This document shows, piece by piece, positions 1 through 7,252 of a stretch of DNA of 14,845 bases. This DNA comes from Clostridium sp. CAG:448. Lineage in GTDB: Bacteria; Bacillota; Clostridia; Oscillospirales; CAG-272. The first letter of the stretch is position 1, and each line of letters opens with the position of its first letter. The stretch lies in assembly GCA_000433415.1 (NCBI GenBank), contig FR890440.1:1-14845 (forward strand), given 5' to 3'. The notes beneath the pieces were generated by a model that saw nothing but the letters and a program-made list of their open reading frames with translations, had not been told where the DNA came from and searched no databases. The position numbers and the translations under genes were made by a program.

Positions 1-3
1 GTG

Positions 4-22
4 CTCCGTTTTTTTGACGGAG
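4..22. other. Short perfect hairpin at the left edge
   Basis: CTCCGT at 4-9 is the exact reverse complement of ACGGAG at 17-22, with a mostly T loop between them. Neither strand has a T tract directly after the stem, so this is not a convincing terminator. It may be the end of an element lying mostly outside the window. The rest of 1-166 is AT-rich and I see no gene in it. Confidence 0.3.
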
Positions 23-166
23 AGTCAGAAATTCAAACTCCAACCATAGTAGTAAAAACATTAGAACGAGTAACGGAAAACTTTCATTGAGGACAATACG
101 AAAAGGTGTTTCGCTGTTTGTGGGTAACAATTCGCCATTTATGGGGAAGCATTTTTACGAAAAACA

Positions 167-175
167 TGCTATAAT
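167..175 (+). promoter_or_regulatory. Extended -10 promoter of the XRE regulator gene
   Basis: TGCTATAAT at 167-175 is a perfect extended -10 element (TGn followed by TATAAT). No good -35 hexamer lies 17 bases upstream, which is usual for extended -10 promoters. Transcription would start near 182, so the leader would be only about 13 bases and would begin almost at the GAGGTGAG ribosome binding site (183-190). Confidence 0.6.
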
Positions 176-194
176 ATTCTTCGAGGTGAGAAGA

Positions 195-737
195 ATGAAT
201 CAAATAAAAACAGGAAAATTTATCGCCGCTTTGCGGAAAGAAAAAGGCATGACGCAAGAGCAACTCGGGGAGAGACTTTGCGTGACCAACAAAACAATTT
301 CGCGCTGGGAGAACGGCAACTATATGCCCAACGTTGAAATGATGTCGCTGCTTTCAAAAGAATTTGGCGTAAGCATTAACGAGATCATAGTCGGAGAACG
401 GCTTGGAGCGGAAGACTTTAAGAAAGCTGCCGACGATAATCTCGTTACCGCGCTGAATAACAGCACCTTTACACTGAAAGAGAAAATTACATTTTTCAAG
501 AAAAAGTGGTTGCGCGAACATATTGCAACATTTGTTTTATGCGCCGTAGCGTGGATTGGTATTATGGTATTGCTGACATCAAAAACACGAGGCAATGACA
601 TACTTCCGGTTTTGGGCGCGGTCGGCGGTTTACTTGCCGTACTGTTCTATGTTGTGCTGTATAACCGCATGATGGCGTATGTAGAAAATCGCGCATATCA
701 GAATTCCGACCATGAAACAGACAACAAAAACAAATAA
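195..737 (+). CDS. XRE-family HTH regulator with two C-terminal membrane segments
   Basis: This encodes a 180-residue predicted transcriptional regulator. Residues about 6-62 form a lambda-repressor-like helix-turn-helix, with the typical run GMTQEQLGERLCVTNKTISR followed by WENG and a conserved P. The C-terminal half has two hydrophobic segments (about 110-127 and 134-155), so the DNA-binding domain is probably tethered to the inner face of the membrane. This architecture is common in Firmicutes, where such proteins may sense envelope state or a small ligand; the signal cannot be read here. The ATG at 195 is preferred over an in-frame TTG at 87 because GAGGTGAG sits just upstream and the HTH begins normally after it. 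The gene is more AT-rich than everything to its right, which may mean a separate origin. No terminator of its own is evident; the hairpin at 824-854 could serve. Confidence 0.85.
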   Translation: MNQIKTGKFIAALRKEKGMTQEQLGERLCVTNKTISRWENGNYMPNVEMMSLLSKEFGVSINEIIVGERLGAEDFKKAADDNLVTALNNSTFTLKEKITFFKKKWLREHIATFVLCAVAWIGIMVLLTSKTRGNDILPVLGAVGGLLAVLFYVVLYNRMMAYVENRAYQNSDHETDNKNK

Positions 738-823
738 GCGTTATCGGATATGTTAAGGGCGCTAAACGAACCGACAGGGTACAAAAAACAAGTCCCTAAA
801 GCAAAATGCGAAGAAACACCAAA

Positions 824-854
824 AAGGGTAAAGCCCGTTGCAGACTTTACCCTT
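824..854 (-). terminator. Hairpin terminator after the minus-strand peptidase/redox operon
   Basis: A perfect 10-bp inverted repeat (AAGGGTAAAG at 824-833, CTTTACCCTT at 845-854) has an 11-base loop. Read on the minus strand, the stem runs into a T-rich stretch (TTTTTGGTGTTT), as expected for an intrinsic terminator 13 bases past the stop at 867. On the plus strand no T run follows, so it would work poorly for the regulator gene at 195-737. The rest of 738-823 shows no gene. Confidence 0.7.
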
Positions 855-866
855 CCGAAATAATCA

Positions 867-1334
867 TCACGTTCCCTGCTGTTGCTCCAGATGGCGGCTG
901 AGCAATTCCGCCGCAAACGCAACATATTCCGCGCAGGGGCGTTTTTTGTAGTATGCCGGTGTGCGGTCCTCCGGCTCTCCGCCTGTCGCGACGGGAACAC
1001 CGGCAAGCAGTTCCCGACAAATGATGGAGCCGTTCTTCTCCCGATATGCTGCCGCAAGTGTCTGCACCTCATGATACAGCGCCGCCTTCGCAGCCCGATC
1101 TGTCGGATCACAGGCATCACGCACCGTGCCGAGAACCAAAAGCATTCCGGACACCGCGCCGCATACCTCCCGCATTCTTCCCATACCGCCGCCGAACGCT
1201 GATGACAGCGCCGCGGCGCTTTTTTCATCCCATCCGGTCACATCACCGAATGCCAGCACCACCGCCTGCGCGCAATTATACCCGGCAGTAAAATACGCCG
1301 CTGCCCGCATTCCGCGCTCTTTATGTGCGTCCAT
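867..1334 (-). CDS. C_GCAxxG_C_C family putative redox protein
   Basis: This encodes a 155-residue soluble protein of the C_GCAxxG_C_C family, proposed to be redox-active from its conserved cysteines; no biochemical role is established to my knowledge. Visible family signs are NCAQAV (Cys21), the FGGGMGRM glycine loop (about 47-54), CGAVSG (Cys58-Gly63), SIICREL (Cys106) and RPC near the end (Cys134). A further cysteine is at 75. The start at 1334 is chosen over upstream in-frame starts because AAAGGAGA lies about 6-10 bases before it and the family fold begins there. The upstream in-frame extension overlaps the peptidase gene and looks like low-complexity shadow sequence. The first 14 bases overlap the end of the peptidase gene, and the ribosome binding site lies inside that gene, so translation is probably coupled. 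Confidence 0.85.
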   Translation of the reverse strand: MDAHKERGMRAAAYFTAGYNCAQAVVLAFGDVTGWDEKSAAALSSAFGGGMGRMREVCGAVSGMLLVLGTVRDACDPTDRAAKAALYHEVQTLAAAYREKNGSIICRELLAGVPVATGGEPEDRTPAYYKKRPCAEYVAFAAELLSRHLEQQQGT

Positions 1335-3000
1335 CCTCACGTCTCCTTTTGCAGACTGCAATTGCAGCAATTCCGAATACGCCAATAACCGCTCCCGCAC
1401 CGAGCACGGATGCACAACCGCCTGTTTTCGGAGCTTCCGTCTGTGCCTGTGTTTCCGTTCCGCCTTCACTGTCCTTCGCCGCAACCGCTGTGGTAATCTC
1501 TGCTGTTTCCGTTCCCCCCTGCTCGGTTCCGTCGGTTGCGGGCTGGGCGGTTGTTTCCGTATCATCCGTTTCGGGGAAATCATATTTTTCGCAGAAAATC
1601 AGTTCGACCACCGCCTGATACCGGTTGCTTTGGCTGTAAGCGCTCAGATAAAGCGGGCCGCTGTAGTGAACATTCCGCAGATCCAATACCGCTTCCCTCA
1701 CATCTGCCCAACCTCCTTCCGTGCCGTCCTCCAGAACAGATGCGGCAATCTCCGCCGTCCGGTCAGGTTCCTGACCGCGTTTGCCGTAAGAAATCGCCTC
1801 GCTTTTCAACCCGATGGGTGCTGTAACTCCGCCAACGGTCGCTGCATACCCGGATGTGGTGGCGTAACGGACAATCACTGCCTCGTAACCCGATAAATCA
1901 AAACGTCCCAATGACAGGCAGGCTCCGGGCTCCGTGCGAAAATGCGCCGCATGCACCGCACCTTTGTCGGACGCCGCATAGACATTGCTCTGCCCCGCAT
2001 ATCCCGACATATTGACATGCAGACGTCCTGTCTGCGCATCATATCCACCCTCGCCGTCATCCAGACGCAGGCTGATCTCCGCAATGTCCGAAAGTCCGCC
2101 TTTTGCGGTGCGTGCCGTAATGCGCACCAGGTGTTCTCCCATCCCAAACCCTTCCGTTTCAAGAGAACCGGTATACCGGACGCCGTCTTCTGTTTTTTCC
2201 GCCTGCAACGGATACTCCTTTGAGAAATCATAATCCACCGTGCAGTAAACCGATTCAACGCCGTCCGTATGCGACACGGTTCCGCTAAGGGATGCCTTTT
2301 CGCCCGCCCGTGCGCAAACCGTCCCGGTTGCTTCGCGATTGATGGCAGAGGTTCCGCCGTCAAAGCTGTTTCTCGCAACCTTTGTGGCAGACAGCAGGCA
2401 CCACCAGTCGACAGTCATATACTGGCTTTTGGTCAACTTTGCCTGTGTCAGCCATGTGGCGCGCGGGTAAGAAAAACGTTTCTGCAGATTCGCCGCGCAA
2501 TCGTAAACCAGATAGGTGTTGTTTTGCGGGTCGTAATCCATGATGGCAATAAAGTGCCCATATACATGGCAGATTGCCACACCGCCCTGCTCCAGGTGTT
2601 CAATAAACGCCTTGTTGGTTACACCTGCATCCTTGCCGGCATTGTCGACCCGAAATCCGTATTTTTCTTCATAATTTTTCAGGTTGCCGTACAGCACCCA
2701 GCGCGCCGTACCGCCGCCCACCGAACCGTTATACGCATCGATTTCATGCGCATAAATCGCCAGGGGAACGGGATCAATAAAATTTCCTGTTATGTAGTGT
2801 ACCGCATTCACCAGTGAAATCAGACCGCATCCGTTCGGTCCGATCAGCTCCTTGTCTGCCCAGCGCTTGTCCGTCTGCTGATAACAGGTTGGATATTCCA
2901 CCGGCAAAGCCGTCTCTGTCCCTGCCCACGCCAAAACGGCAGTGAGCGGAAGAATTGCGAGAACGACCAGAATTGCCGCCGTGATTCTCACATGCTTCAT
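1321..3000 (-). CDS. Secreted, sortase-anchored C39-like cysteine peptidase with a beta-sandwich region
   Basis: This encodes a 559-residue predicted cell-surface protein. Residues 1-27 are a signal peptide (basic start, hydrophobic core, AWA cleavage region). Residues about 35-210 match a papain-like C39-family domain: NGCGL gives the likely nucleophile Cys58, VYGHF gives His149, and LVYDCA gives Asp167. Residues about 215-315 look like an Ig-like domain. Residues about 320-475 look like a second beta-sandwich, possibly carbohydrate-binding. A Thr/Glu/Gln-rich linker leads to PKTGG (524-528), a hydrophobic helix and the basic tail CKRRR, a sortase sorting signal of the PxTG type. The substrate is unknown; C39-like domains on surface proteins may cut peptides, toxins or wall stems. 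The start at 3000 has AAGGAGA upstream and a strong promoter. It is the first gene of an operon with the C_GCAxxG protein. Confidence 0.82.
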   Translation of the reverse strand: MKHVRITAAILVVLAILPLTAVLAWAGTETALPVEYPTCYQQTDKRWADKELIGPNGCGLISLVNAVHYITGNFIDPVPLAIYAHEIDAYNGSVGGGTARWVLYGNLKNYEEKYGFRVDNAGKDAGVTNKAFIEHLEQGGVAICHVYGHFIAIMDYDPQNNTYLVYDCAANLQKRFSYPRATWLTQAKLTKSQYMTVDWWCLLSATKVARNSFDGGTSAINREATGTVCARAGEKASLSGTVSHTDGVESVYCTVDYDFSKEYPLQAEKTEDGVRYTGSLETEGFGMGEHLVRITARTAKGGLSDIAEISLRLDDGEGGYDAQTGRLHVNMSGYAGQSNVYAASDKGAVHAAHFRTEPGACLSLGRFDLSGYEAVIVRYATTSGYAATVGGVTAPIGLKSEAISYGKRGQEPDRTAEIAASVLEDGTEGGWADVREAVLDLRNVHYSGPLYLSAYSQSNRYQAVVELIFCEKYDFPETDDTETTAQPATDGTEQGGTETAEITTAVAAKDSEGGTETQAQTEAPKTGGCASVLGAGAVIGVFGIAAIAVCKRRREDGRT

Positions 3001-3033
3001 AACGGTTTCTCCTTTTTCGACTTAATTTTTCGT

Positions 3034-3062
3034 ATTATACCATATTTCTCCGACTTTGTAAA
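3034..3062 (-). promoter_or_regulatory. Strong promoter of the peptidase operon
   Basis: On the minus strand, TTTACA (3057-3062) is followed by a 17-base spacer and TATAAT (3034-3039), with TG one base before the -10 (extended -10). This is close to the sigma-A consensus. It lies in the 173-base divergent gap between the peptidase and TraX genes. Confidence 0.85.
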
Positions 3063-3116
3063 GGGTTTCCCGCACAATCGGTCAGAATTGCGGGCAGGAA
3101 AGAATTGCCATAGGGA

Positions 3117-3145
3117 TTGCATCTGTCACCGGTTTGTGGTAAAAT
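3117..3145 (+). promoter_or_regulatory. Probable extended -10 promoter of the TraX gene
   Basis: TTGCAT (3117-3122), a 17-base spacer and TAAAAT (3140-3145) preceded by TGG form a promoter with a weak -35 and an extended -10. Transcription would begin near 3152, just before the ribosome binding site. Confidence 0.5.
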
Positions 3146-3173
3146 GGTGCAAAGGAAAGGAGGCGAACATGAC

Positions 3174-3974
3174 ATGTACCCGGTTTTGTTGAAAATTCTT
3201 GCCTGTATCTGTATGCTTGCGGATCACATCGGCGTCTTTACCGACGGCACGCTGTACATCGTTCTGCGCTCCGTCGGCAGAATTTCCTTCCCGTTGTTTG
3301 CCTTTCTCCTGGCACAGGGTTATCACCATACACACAGCAAGCGGCGTTATCTTGCACGTCTCTTCCTTTGCGGGATCCTGTCCGAAGTTCCGTACAATCT
3401 ATGCTTTTCCGGAACGGTTTATGCCCCCGGAAGCATCAATGTGCTCTTTACGCTTGCCCTTGGATTGTGCGCGCTTTTCTGCCTGGATCAGATTCCCGCG
3501 TTTCTGACGCAAAAGCGGAACTTTTCCGAAGATCTCGCCGCCCTGTGCGGTCTGGTATGCTGCATTCCCCTCATTCTTTGTGCAGAGTGGCTACATACGG
3601 ACTACGGCGGATGGGGCGTTCTCCTGATTATGGGAATGGGACTGTTTTGCCGACGTCCGGTTCCTTTGGGAACGGTACTTTTCCTGTTTTCAGCCCGTGA
3701 ATGCGGTGCCATTGCCGGCGGATTGCTAAAAAGCGGTGCTTCCCCTGCGGAGGCATTCTCGGCGATGGTTTCCGCATGTACGCCGGATCACATTGCCGGG
3801 CGCGCGCTGTTCGCTTTCCTTGCGTTGCCGTTTATTTTGCTCTGCAGCGACAAACAGAGCACGTTTCCTCACTCTGTGGTGGGAAAACGTGCCCTGCAAT
3901 ATACATTTTATCTTTTTTATCCGGTGCATCTGCTTTCGGTTGCATTGTTCATGCGTGTTCTGCCCGATCTTTAA
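3174..3974 (+). CDS. TraX family membrane protein
   Basis: This encodes a 266-residue polytopic membrane protein of the TraX family. TraX is named for the F-plasmid protein that N-acetylates pilin; chromosomal relatives in Firmicutes are common and are probably acyltransferase-like, with unknown targets. Family signs are the opening KILACICMLADHIG, the repeated LFAFLLAQGYHHT region (about 40-53) with a conserved arginine-rich turn, LSEVPYNLCF (about 70), NVLFTLALG (about 88-96) and the closing FYLFYPVHLL. About eight hydrophobic segments are visible. The ATG at 3174 is chosen because AAAGGAGG ends 10 bases upstream; the ATG at 3169 is out of frame and reads only seven codons. There is no conjugation gene nearby, so a role in mating is unlikely. 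It converges with the J-domain gene, separated by only 19 bases. Confidence 0.85.
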   Translation: MYPVLLKILACICMLADHIGVFTDGTLYIVLRSVGRISFPLFAFLLAQGYHHTHSKRRYLARLFLCGILSEVPYNLCFSGTVYAPGSINVLFTLALGLCALFCLDQIPAFLTQKRNFSEDLAALCGLVCCIPLILCAEWLHTDYGGWGVLLIMGMGLFCRRPVPLGTVLFLFSARECGAIAGGLLKSGASPAEAFSAMVSACTPDHIAGRALFAFLALPFILLCSDKQSTFPHSVVGKRALQYTFYLFYPVHLLSVALFMRVLPDL

Positions 3975-3993
3975 CCCGTACCGCCGGTTCTTT

Positions 3994-4467
3994 TTACCTG
4001 CGCCCTCTTCCTGCCTCCTGCCGTTCACGAAACGGTTTTTGTTCCTGCGAACCGTCCTCTGTCTTCTGTGCAAGAACAGCCGAATGCCCGCCTTTGTGAA
4101 GTTCATCCGTGGCGAGATTGCGCCAAATCTGCCAGTAGTAAAAAGAAGAAACCAGCAATTGTATCAACAGCACCACCGCAACAATGTAGAAACCGTGCGC
4201 CATGCGTTTGTGCACACCTGAAAAAGTGCTTCCGTCCGCTGACAGCGCCTCCCCTTCCGGCGAAAACCCGGTATGGATGTTCTTTCCTTTTCGCCAATCA
4301 AGAATCTGCTCGTAGGCGGCATTGATCTCCTTCATCCGCGCGCCCGCCTCTTCGCGTCCCTGATTACGGTCCGGGTGGTTTTGCTGTGCCAGACGCAGAT
4401 AAACGCTGCGCAGTTCATCGTCCGACACTTCCGCCGTCACGCCCAACACGGTATACGGATCCCTCAT
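3994..4467 (-). CDS. Membrane-anchored J-domain (DnaJ-like) protein
   Basis: This encodes a 157-residue protein with an N-terminal J-domain (residues about 3-60). DPYTVLGV starts helix I, HPD at 31-33 is the invariant motif that stimulates Hsp70 ATPase, and the EINAAYE helix closes the domain. A single hydrophobic segment (about 92-112) follows, then a polar, charged tail. The Gly/Phe-rich linker, zinc fingers and substrate-binding domain of classical DnaJ are absent, so this is a class III J-protein that probably recruits Hsp70 to the membrane. Its start has GGAGGTGA upstream and lies 24 bases after the stop of the Hsp70 gene, so the two are one operon and are very likely partners. Whether the C-terminal tail is inside or outside cannot be decided. 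Confidence 0.85.
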   Translation of the reverse strand: MRDPYTVLGVTAEVSDDELRSVYLRLAQQNHPDRNQGREEAGARMKEINAAYEQILDWRKGKNIHTGFSPEGEALSADGSTFSGVHKRMAHGFYIVAVVLLIQLLVSSFYYWQIWRNLATDELHKGGHSAVLAQKTEDGSQEQKPFRERQEAGRGRR

Positions 4468-4491
4468 TTTATCACCTCCAATACAGCCCTG

Positions 4492-6186
4492 TTATGATAC
4501 GGATAGAAGCGCTTCCAATACATCGCATGCCTTGCAAAGCGCTGTGCAATCCCTCTTTCCGAGCGCCTTCTCCACTGCCCTGACGGCATCGCGGAGGCGT
4601 TTCTTTTCACTTTTGTCAGCATGCATCCGTGCGTTTGCCTGCGTCAGGAGCACGCCTGCACGTTCTCTTGCCGCGAATTCTTCGCAACGCGCCGCGTCCT
4701 GCTTTGCATAGCGTTTGGCATCCTCAACTGCACGTTCCACCTCTTCCGGGGACATTCCGGATGCATCACGGATGACAATTTCCTGTCGCTTTCCCGTATC
4801 GACATCGGTCGCGGAAACATGGACGATTCCATCCGCATCCACGTCAAATGCCACGCGGATCTGCGGCACGCCGGCAGGCTCCCTCCGAATACCGGAGAGG
4901 CGAAATCTGCCCAACGACTTATTGGCGGACGCCTGCGCCCGCTCGCCTTGCAGAACATGAATATCCACCGCGTTCTGGAACGAGGTACTGGTGGTAAACA
5001 TCTCGCTTCGTGTAATCGGAATCGCTGTATTCCGCTGAATGATTTTCGCAAACCGGTCTCCTGCGGTTTCCACTCCCAACGAAAGCGGCATAACGTCCAA
5101 CAGCAAAAGTCCCTTGACCGTCCCTGCAAGAATCCCGCCCTGTAAAGAGGCTCCTATTGCAACACACTCGTCCGGATTGATCCCTTTGTACGGCTCTTTC
5201 CCTGTCATGTCTGCAACCAACTTCTGCACGGCAGGAATTCTGGTGGAGCCGCCGACAAGCAGAACCTTGGACAGATCGGACACCCAGATTCCGGCATCCC
5301 GCAGTACCTGTTCAACCGGTGCACGGGTTGCCTCGACAAGATCTGCCGTCAGCTCATTGAAGGTCGCGCGCGTCAGCGGCATCTCCAGATTCACCGCCCT
5401 GTTTTTATCCTGTGCGATAAACGGCAAAACCACCGTTGTCATGCTCATACCGGACAGTTCAATCTTTGCCTTTTCCGCCGCTTCACGCACACGCTGCATG
5501 GCGCAAACGTCTTTGCTCAGATCAATTTTCGTACTTTTCCGGAAGGTGTCGACGATGTATTGCACAATACGGTCATCAAAATCGTCTCCGCCCAAATGAT
5601 TGTTTCCACAGCTGGCAAGCACCTGAATCACATCGTGATCCACCTCCAGTACCGAAACATCAAATGTGCCGCCGCCGAAATCATAGACCAGAATCTTCTG
5701 ACGTTCTTCCCGGTCTAGACCGTAGGCGAGCGCCGCAGCCGTCGGTTCATTGATAATACGCAAAACATGCAATCCGGCAATCTGTCCGGCATTTCTGGTT
5801 GCCTGCCGCTGTGCATCTGTAAAATAGGCAGGGACCGTAATCACCGCGTCAGTCACCGGGGCACCCAGATACGCCTCCGCATCTTTTTTCAGTTTTGCAA
5901 GAATCATTGCGGAAAGCATTTCGGGTGTGTAAACCCGTCCGTCGACCTTCAACGTGTAGTCAGTTCCCATATCCCGCTTGAAGGAAGAAACGGTTCTTGC
6001 GGCATTGGTCACCGCCTGACGCTTTGCCGGATTTCCGACAAGGCGTTCCCCGCGCTTGGAAAACGCAACCACAGAAGGGGTTGTCCGCGCACCGTCCGTC
6101 CCGGGGATTACGACGGGTACACCACCCTCCATAACCGCCACGCAGGAATTTGTGGTTCCAAGATCAATCCCGATAAAAGCCGACAT
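4492..6186 (-). CDS. Short Hsp70/DnaK-type chaperone
   Basis: This encodes a 564-residue ATP-dependent chaperone. The nucleotide-binding domain has the phosphate-1 motif IDLGTTNS (7-14), the connect-1 region INEPTAAALAYG (about 145-156), phosphate-2 DFGGGTFDVSV (about 169-179) and the adenosine motif VGGSTRIP (about 311-318). The linker LLLDVMPLSLGVET (about 371-384) leads to a substrate-binding beta domain and a helical lid. The lid and tail are short: bacterial DnaK is usually about 610-640 residues. The start at 6186 is chosen from GGAGG upstream and the normal first residues; an in-frame ATG at 6249 has no family match before it. No grpE, hrcA or full dnaJ is adjacent, so this is probably a second, specialised Hsp70 rather than the housekeeping one. 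I leave the symbol empty because dnaK itself is likely elsewhere. No CIRCE heat-shock operator is visible upstream. Confidence 0.9.
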   Translation of the reverse strand: MSAFIGIDLGTTNSCVAVMEGGVPVVIPGTDGARTTPSVVAFSKRGERLVGNPAKRQAVTNAARTVSSFKRDMGTDYTLKVDGRVYTPEMLSAMILAKLKKDAEAYLGAPVTDAVITVPAYFTDAQRQATRNAGQIAGLHVLRIINEPTAAALAYGLDREERQKILVYDFGGGTFDVSVLEVDHDVIQVLASCGNNHLGGDDFDDRIVQYIVDTFRKSTKIDLSKDVCAMQRVREAAEKAKIELSGMSMTTVVLPFIAQDKNRAVNLEMPLTRATFNELTADLVEATRAPVEQVLRDAGIWVSDLSKVLLVGGSTRIPAVQKLVADMTGKEPYKGINPDECVAIGASLQGGILAGTVKGLLLLDVMPLSLGVETAGDRFAKIIQRNTAIPITRSEMFTTSTSFQNAVDIHVLQGERAQASANKSLGRFRLSGIRREPAGVPQIRVAFDVDADGIVHVSATDVDTGKRQEIVIRDASGMSPEEVERAVEDAKRYAKQDAARCEEFAARERAGVLLTQANARMHADKSEKKRLRDAVRAVEKALGKRDCTALCKACDVLEALLSVS

Positions 6187-6274
6187 AGTTCCTCCGATTT
6201 TCTGACTGCTGTTACATCCACTACCGTTCGTTTTGGTGGAATATCCCAATCATTTTCTTTTCATGTTGGCAATT

Positions 6275-6280
6275 ATTATA
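6275..6280 (-). promoter_or_regulatory. Likely -10 box of the Hsp70/J-protein operon
   Basis: TATAAT on the minus strand at 6275-6280 is a perfect -10 hexamer, 88 bases before the start codon at 6186. No convincing -35 lies 16-18 bases upstream of it (ACGGTA at 17 bases), so the promoter may need an activator or may be weak. The transcript would carry a leader of roughly 80 bases in which I see no clear fold. The rest of this divergent gap, 6281-6449, holds no gene. Confidence 0.45.
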
Positions 6281-6449
6281 CAATCCCATTATGAACTTAC
6301 CGTGAAATTCTGACCGCCTTCCGAAAGAAACCAGACATTCTCCCCCCAAAAAACAGATCGCCATTTGCACAGCCCGCACAAAAAAATCCGCCGATTCCCC
6401 ATCCATATGCCGCGTCCCCGCTTGCAGTTCTCTTTTTTTGCTTTTCCTC

Positions 6450-6478
6450 TTGACAATTCCGCGGACGCAATTTATAAT
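6450..6478 (+). promoter_or_regulatory. Perfect consensus promoter of the thuA-like/GH78 operon
   Basis: TTGACA (6450-6455), a 17-base spacer and TATAAT (6473-6478) match the sigma-A consensus at all twelve positions. Transcription should begin near 6485. A promoter this strong for a catabolic operon is normally held off by a repressor, which fits the palindrome covering its -10 box. Confidence 0.92.
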
Positions 6479-6486
6479 GAAATTGC
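6467..6486. promoter_or_regulatory. Palindromic candidate operator over the thuA -10 box
   Basis: GCAATTT (6467-6473) and AAATTGC (6480-6486) are perfect 7-base inverted arms separated by six bases that contain most of the -10 box. A dimeric repressor bound here would block RNA polymerase. The symmetry does not match a clear cre or LacI consensus, and no LacI/GntR regulator gene is in the window, so the binding protein is unknown. Confidence 0.55.
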
Positions 6487-6510
6487 ATTACACTGAAAGG
6501 AGTATTCAGT

Positions 6511-7248
6511 ATGAAAAAATTACAAGTAACAATCTGGAATGAATATCGGCACGAGAGAGCAGAGGAAGCGTGTCGCGCCATCTACCCGAACGGAATTCAC
6601 GGGTGTATCAAGGAATTTCTGGACAAGCAGCCCGATCTTGAAGTGCGCCTTGCCGCGCTGGACGACCCGCAGCAGGGACTGCCGGACGAGGTGCTGAACA
6701 ATACCGACGTGCTGATGTGGTGGGGACATGTCGCTCACCATGAAGTGGATGATGCGCTGGTAGAAAAAATCCGTCAGCGTGTGTACACGGGAAAAATGGG
6801 ATTGATCGTGATGCATTCCGGTCATCACTCGAAAGTATTCCGTCAGGTAGTAGGCACCAACGGCAACCTTTCCTGGGGACGTGATCAGAAAGAGATCGTC
6901 TGGAATCTGCTGCCCTCTCACCCCATTGCGGCGGGAATCCCGGATCATTTCACACTTTTTGAAGAACTGTATGCGGAACCGTTTTATATTCCGCAGCCGG
7001 ATGCCACAGTGTTCGGATCCTGGTATGAGGACGGTTATATTTTCCGATCCGGCGTCTGCTATCTGCGCGGCGCGGGCAGAGTGTTCTATTTCCAGCCCGG
7101 TCATGAATACTGCCGCTCCTACTATAACCCCTATGTACAGCGCATTCTGACCAATGCTGTTTATTGGGCAAAACCTGCCGACCTGGGTTACGAAATTCCG
7201 GACGGTGCACCCTGCATGGGCGAATACAAGCCCTGCAACGACCAATAA
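6511..7248 (+). CDS. ThuA-like (trehalose-utilisation family) protein
   Basis: This encodes a 245-residue soluble protein of the ThuA family, which has a class I glutamine-amidotransferase-like Rossmann fold. ThuA is named from rhizobial trehalose/sucrose use, where it works with the oxidoreductase ThuB in a keto-sugar route; the exact reaction of most relatives is not settled. Family signs are VTIWNEYRHE near the start, DVLMWWGHVAHHEV (about 66-79), GLIVMHSGHHSKVF (about 98-111, equivalent to the nucleophile-elbow region but without Cys), LSWGRD, HPIAAGIPDHF (about 137-147) and FYFQPGHEYCRSYYNP near the end. There is no signal peptide, so it acts in the cytoplasm. AAGGAG lies 10 bases before the start. 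The GH78-type gene begins 4 bases after its stop, so the pair probably processes the same sugar. Confidence 0.88.
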   Translation: MKKLQVTIWNEYRHERAEEACRAIYPNGIHGCIKEFLDKQPDLEVRLAALDDPQQGLPDEVLNNTDVLMWWGHVAHHEVDDALVEKIRQRVYTGKMGLIVMHSGHHSKVFRQVVGTNGNLSWGRDQKEIVWNLLPSHPIAAGIPDHFTLFEELYAEPFYIPQPDATVFGSWYEDGYIFRSGVCYLRGAGRVFYFQPGHEYCRSYYNPYVQRILTNAVYWAKPADLGYEIPDGAPCMGEYKPCNDQ

Positions 7249-7252
7249 ACCG

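Noticed and set aside
3174..3974. TraX as evidence of a conjugative element
   Set aside because: No relaxase, coupling protein, type IV secretion gene or integrase is nearby, and TraX-family proteins are common on Firmicute chromosomes.
3966..4000. A bidirectional terminator between the TraX and J-protein genes
   Set aside because: There is a T-rich stretch (TTCTTTTT) after AACC/GGTT, but the stem is only about 4 bp and interrupted, so I do not list it.
6187..6300. A CIRCE heat-shock operator upstream of the Hsp70 gene
   Set aside because: No TTAGCACTC-N9-GAGTGCTAA-like repeat is present. TTGG/CCAA flanking a few bases near 6235-6251 is too short and imperfect.
7154..7252. An earlier start for the GH78-type gene at 7154
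   Set aside because: The extra 33 residues overlap thuA in another frame, have no ribosome binding site and do not look like the family's N-terminus, which begins at 7253.
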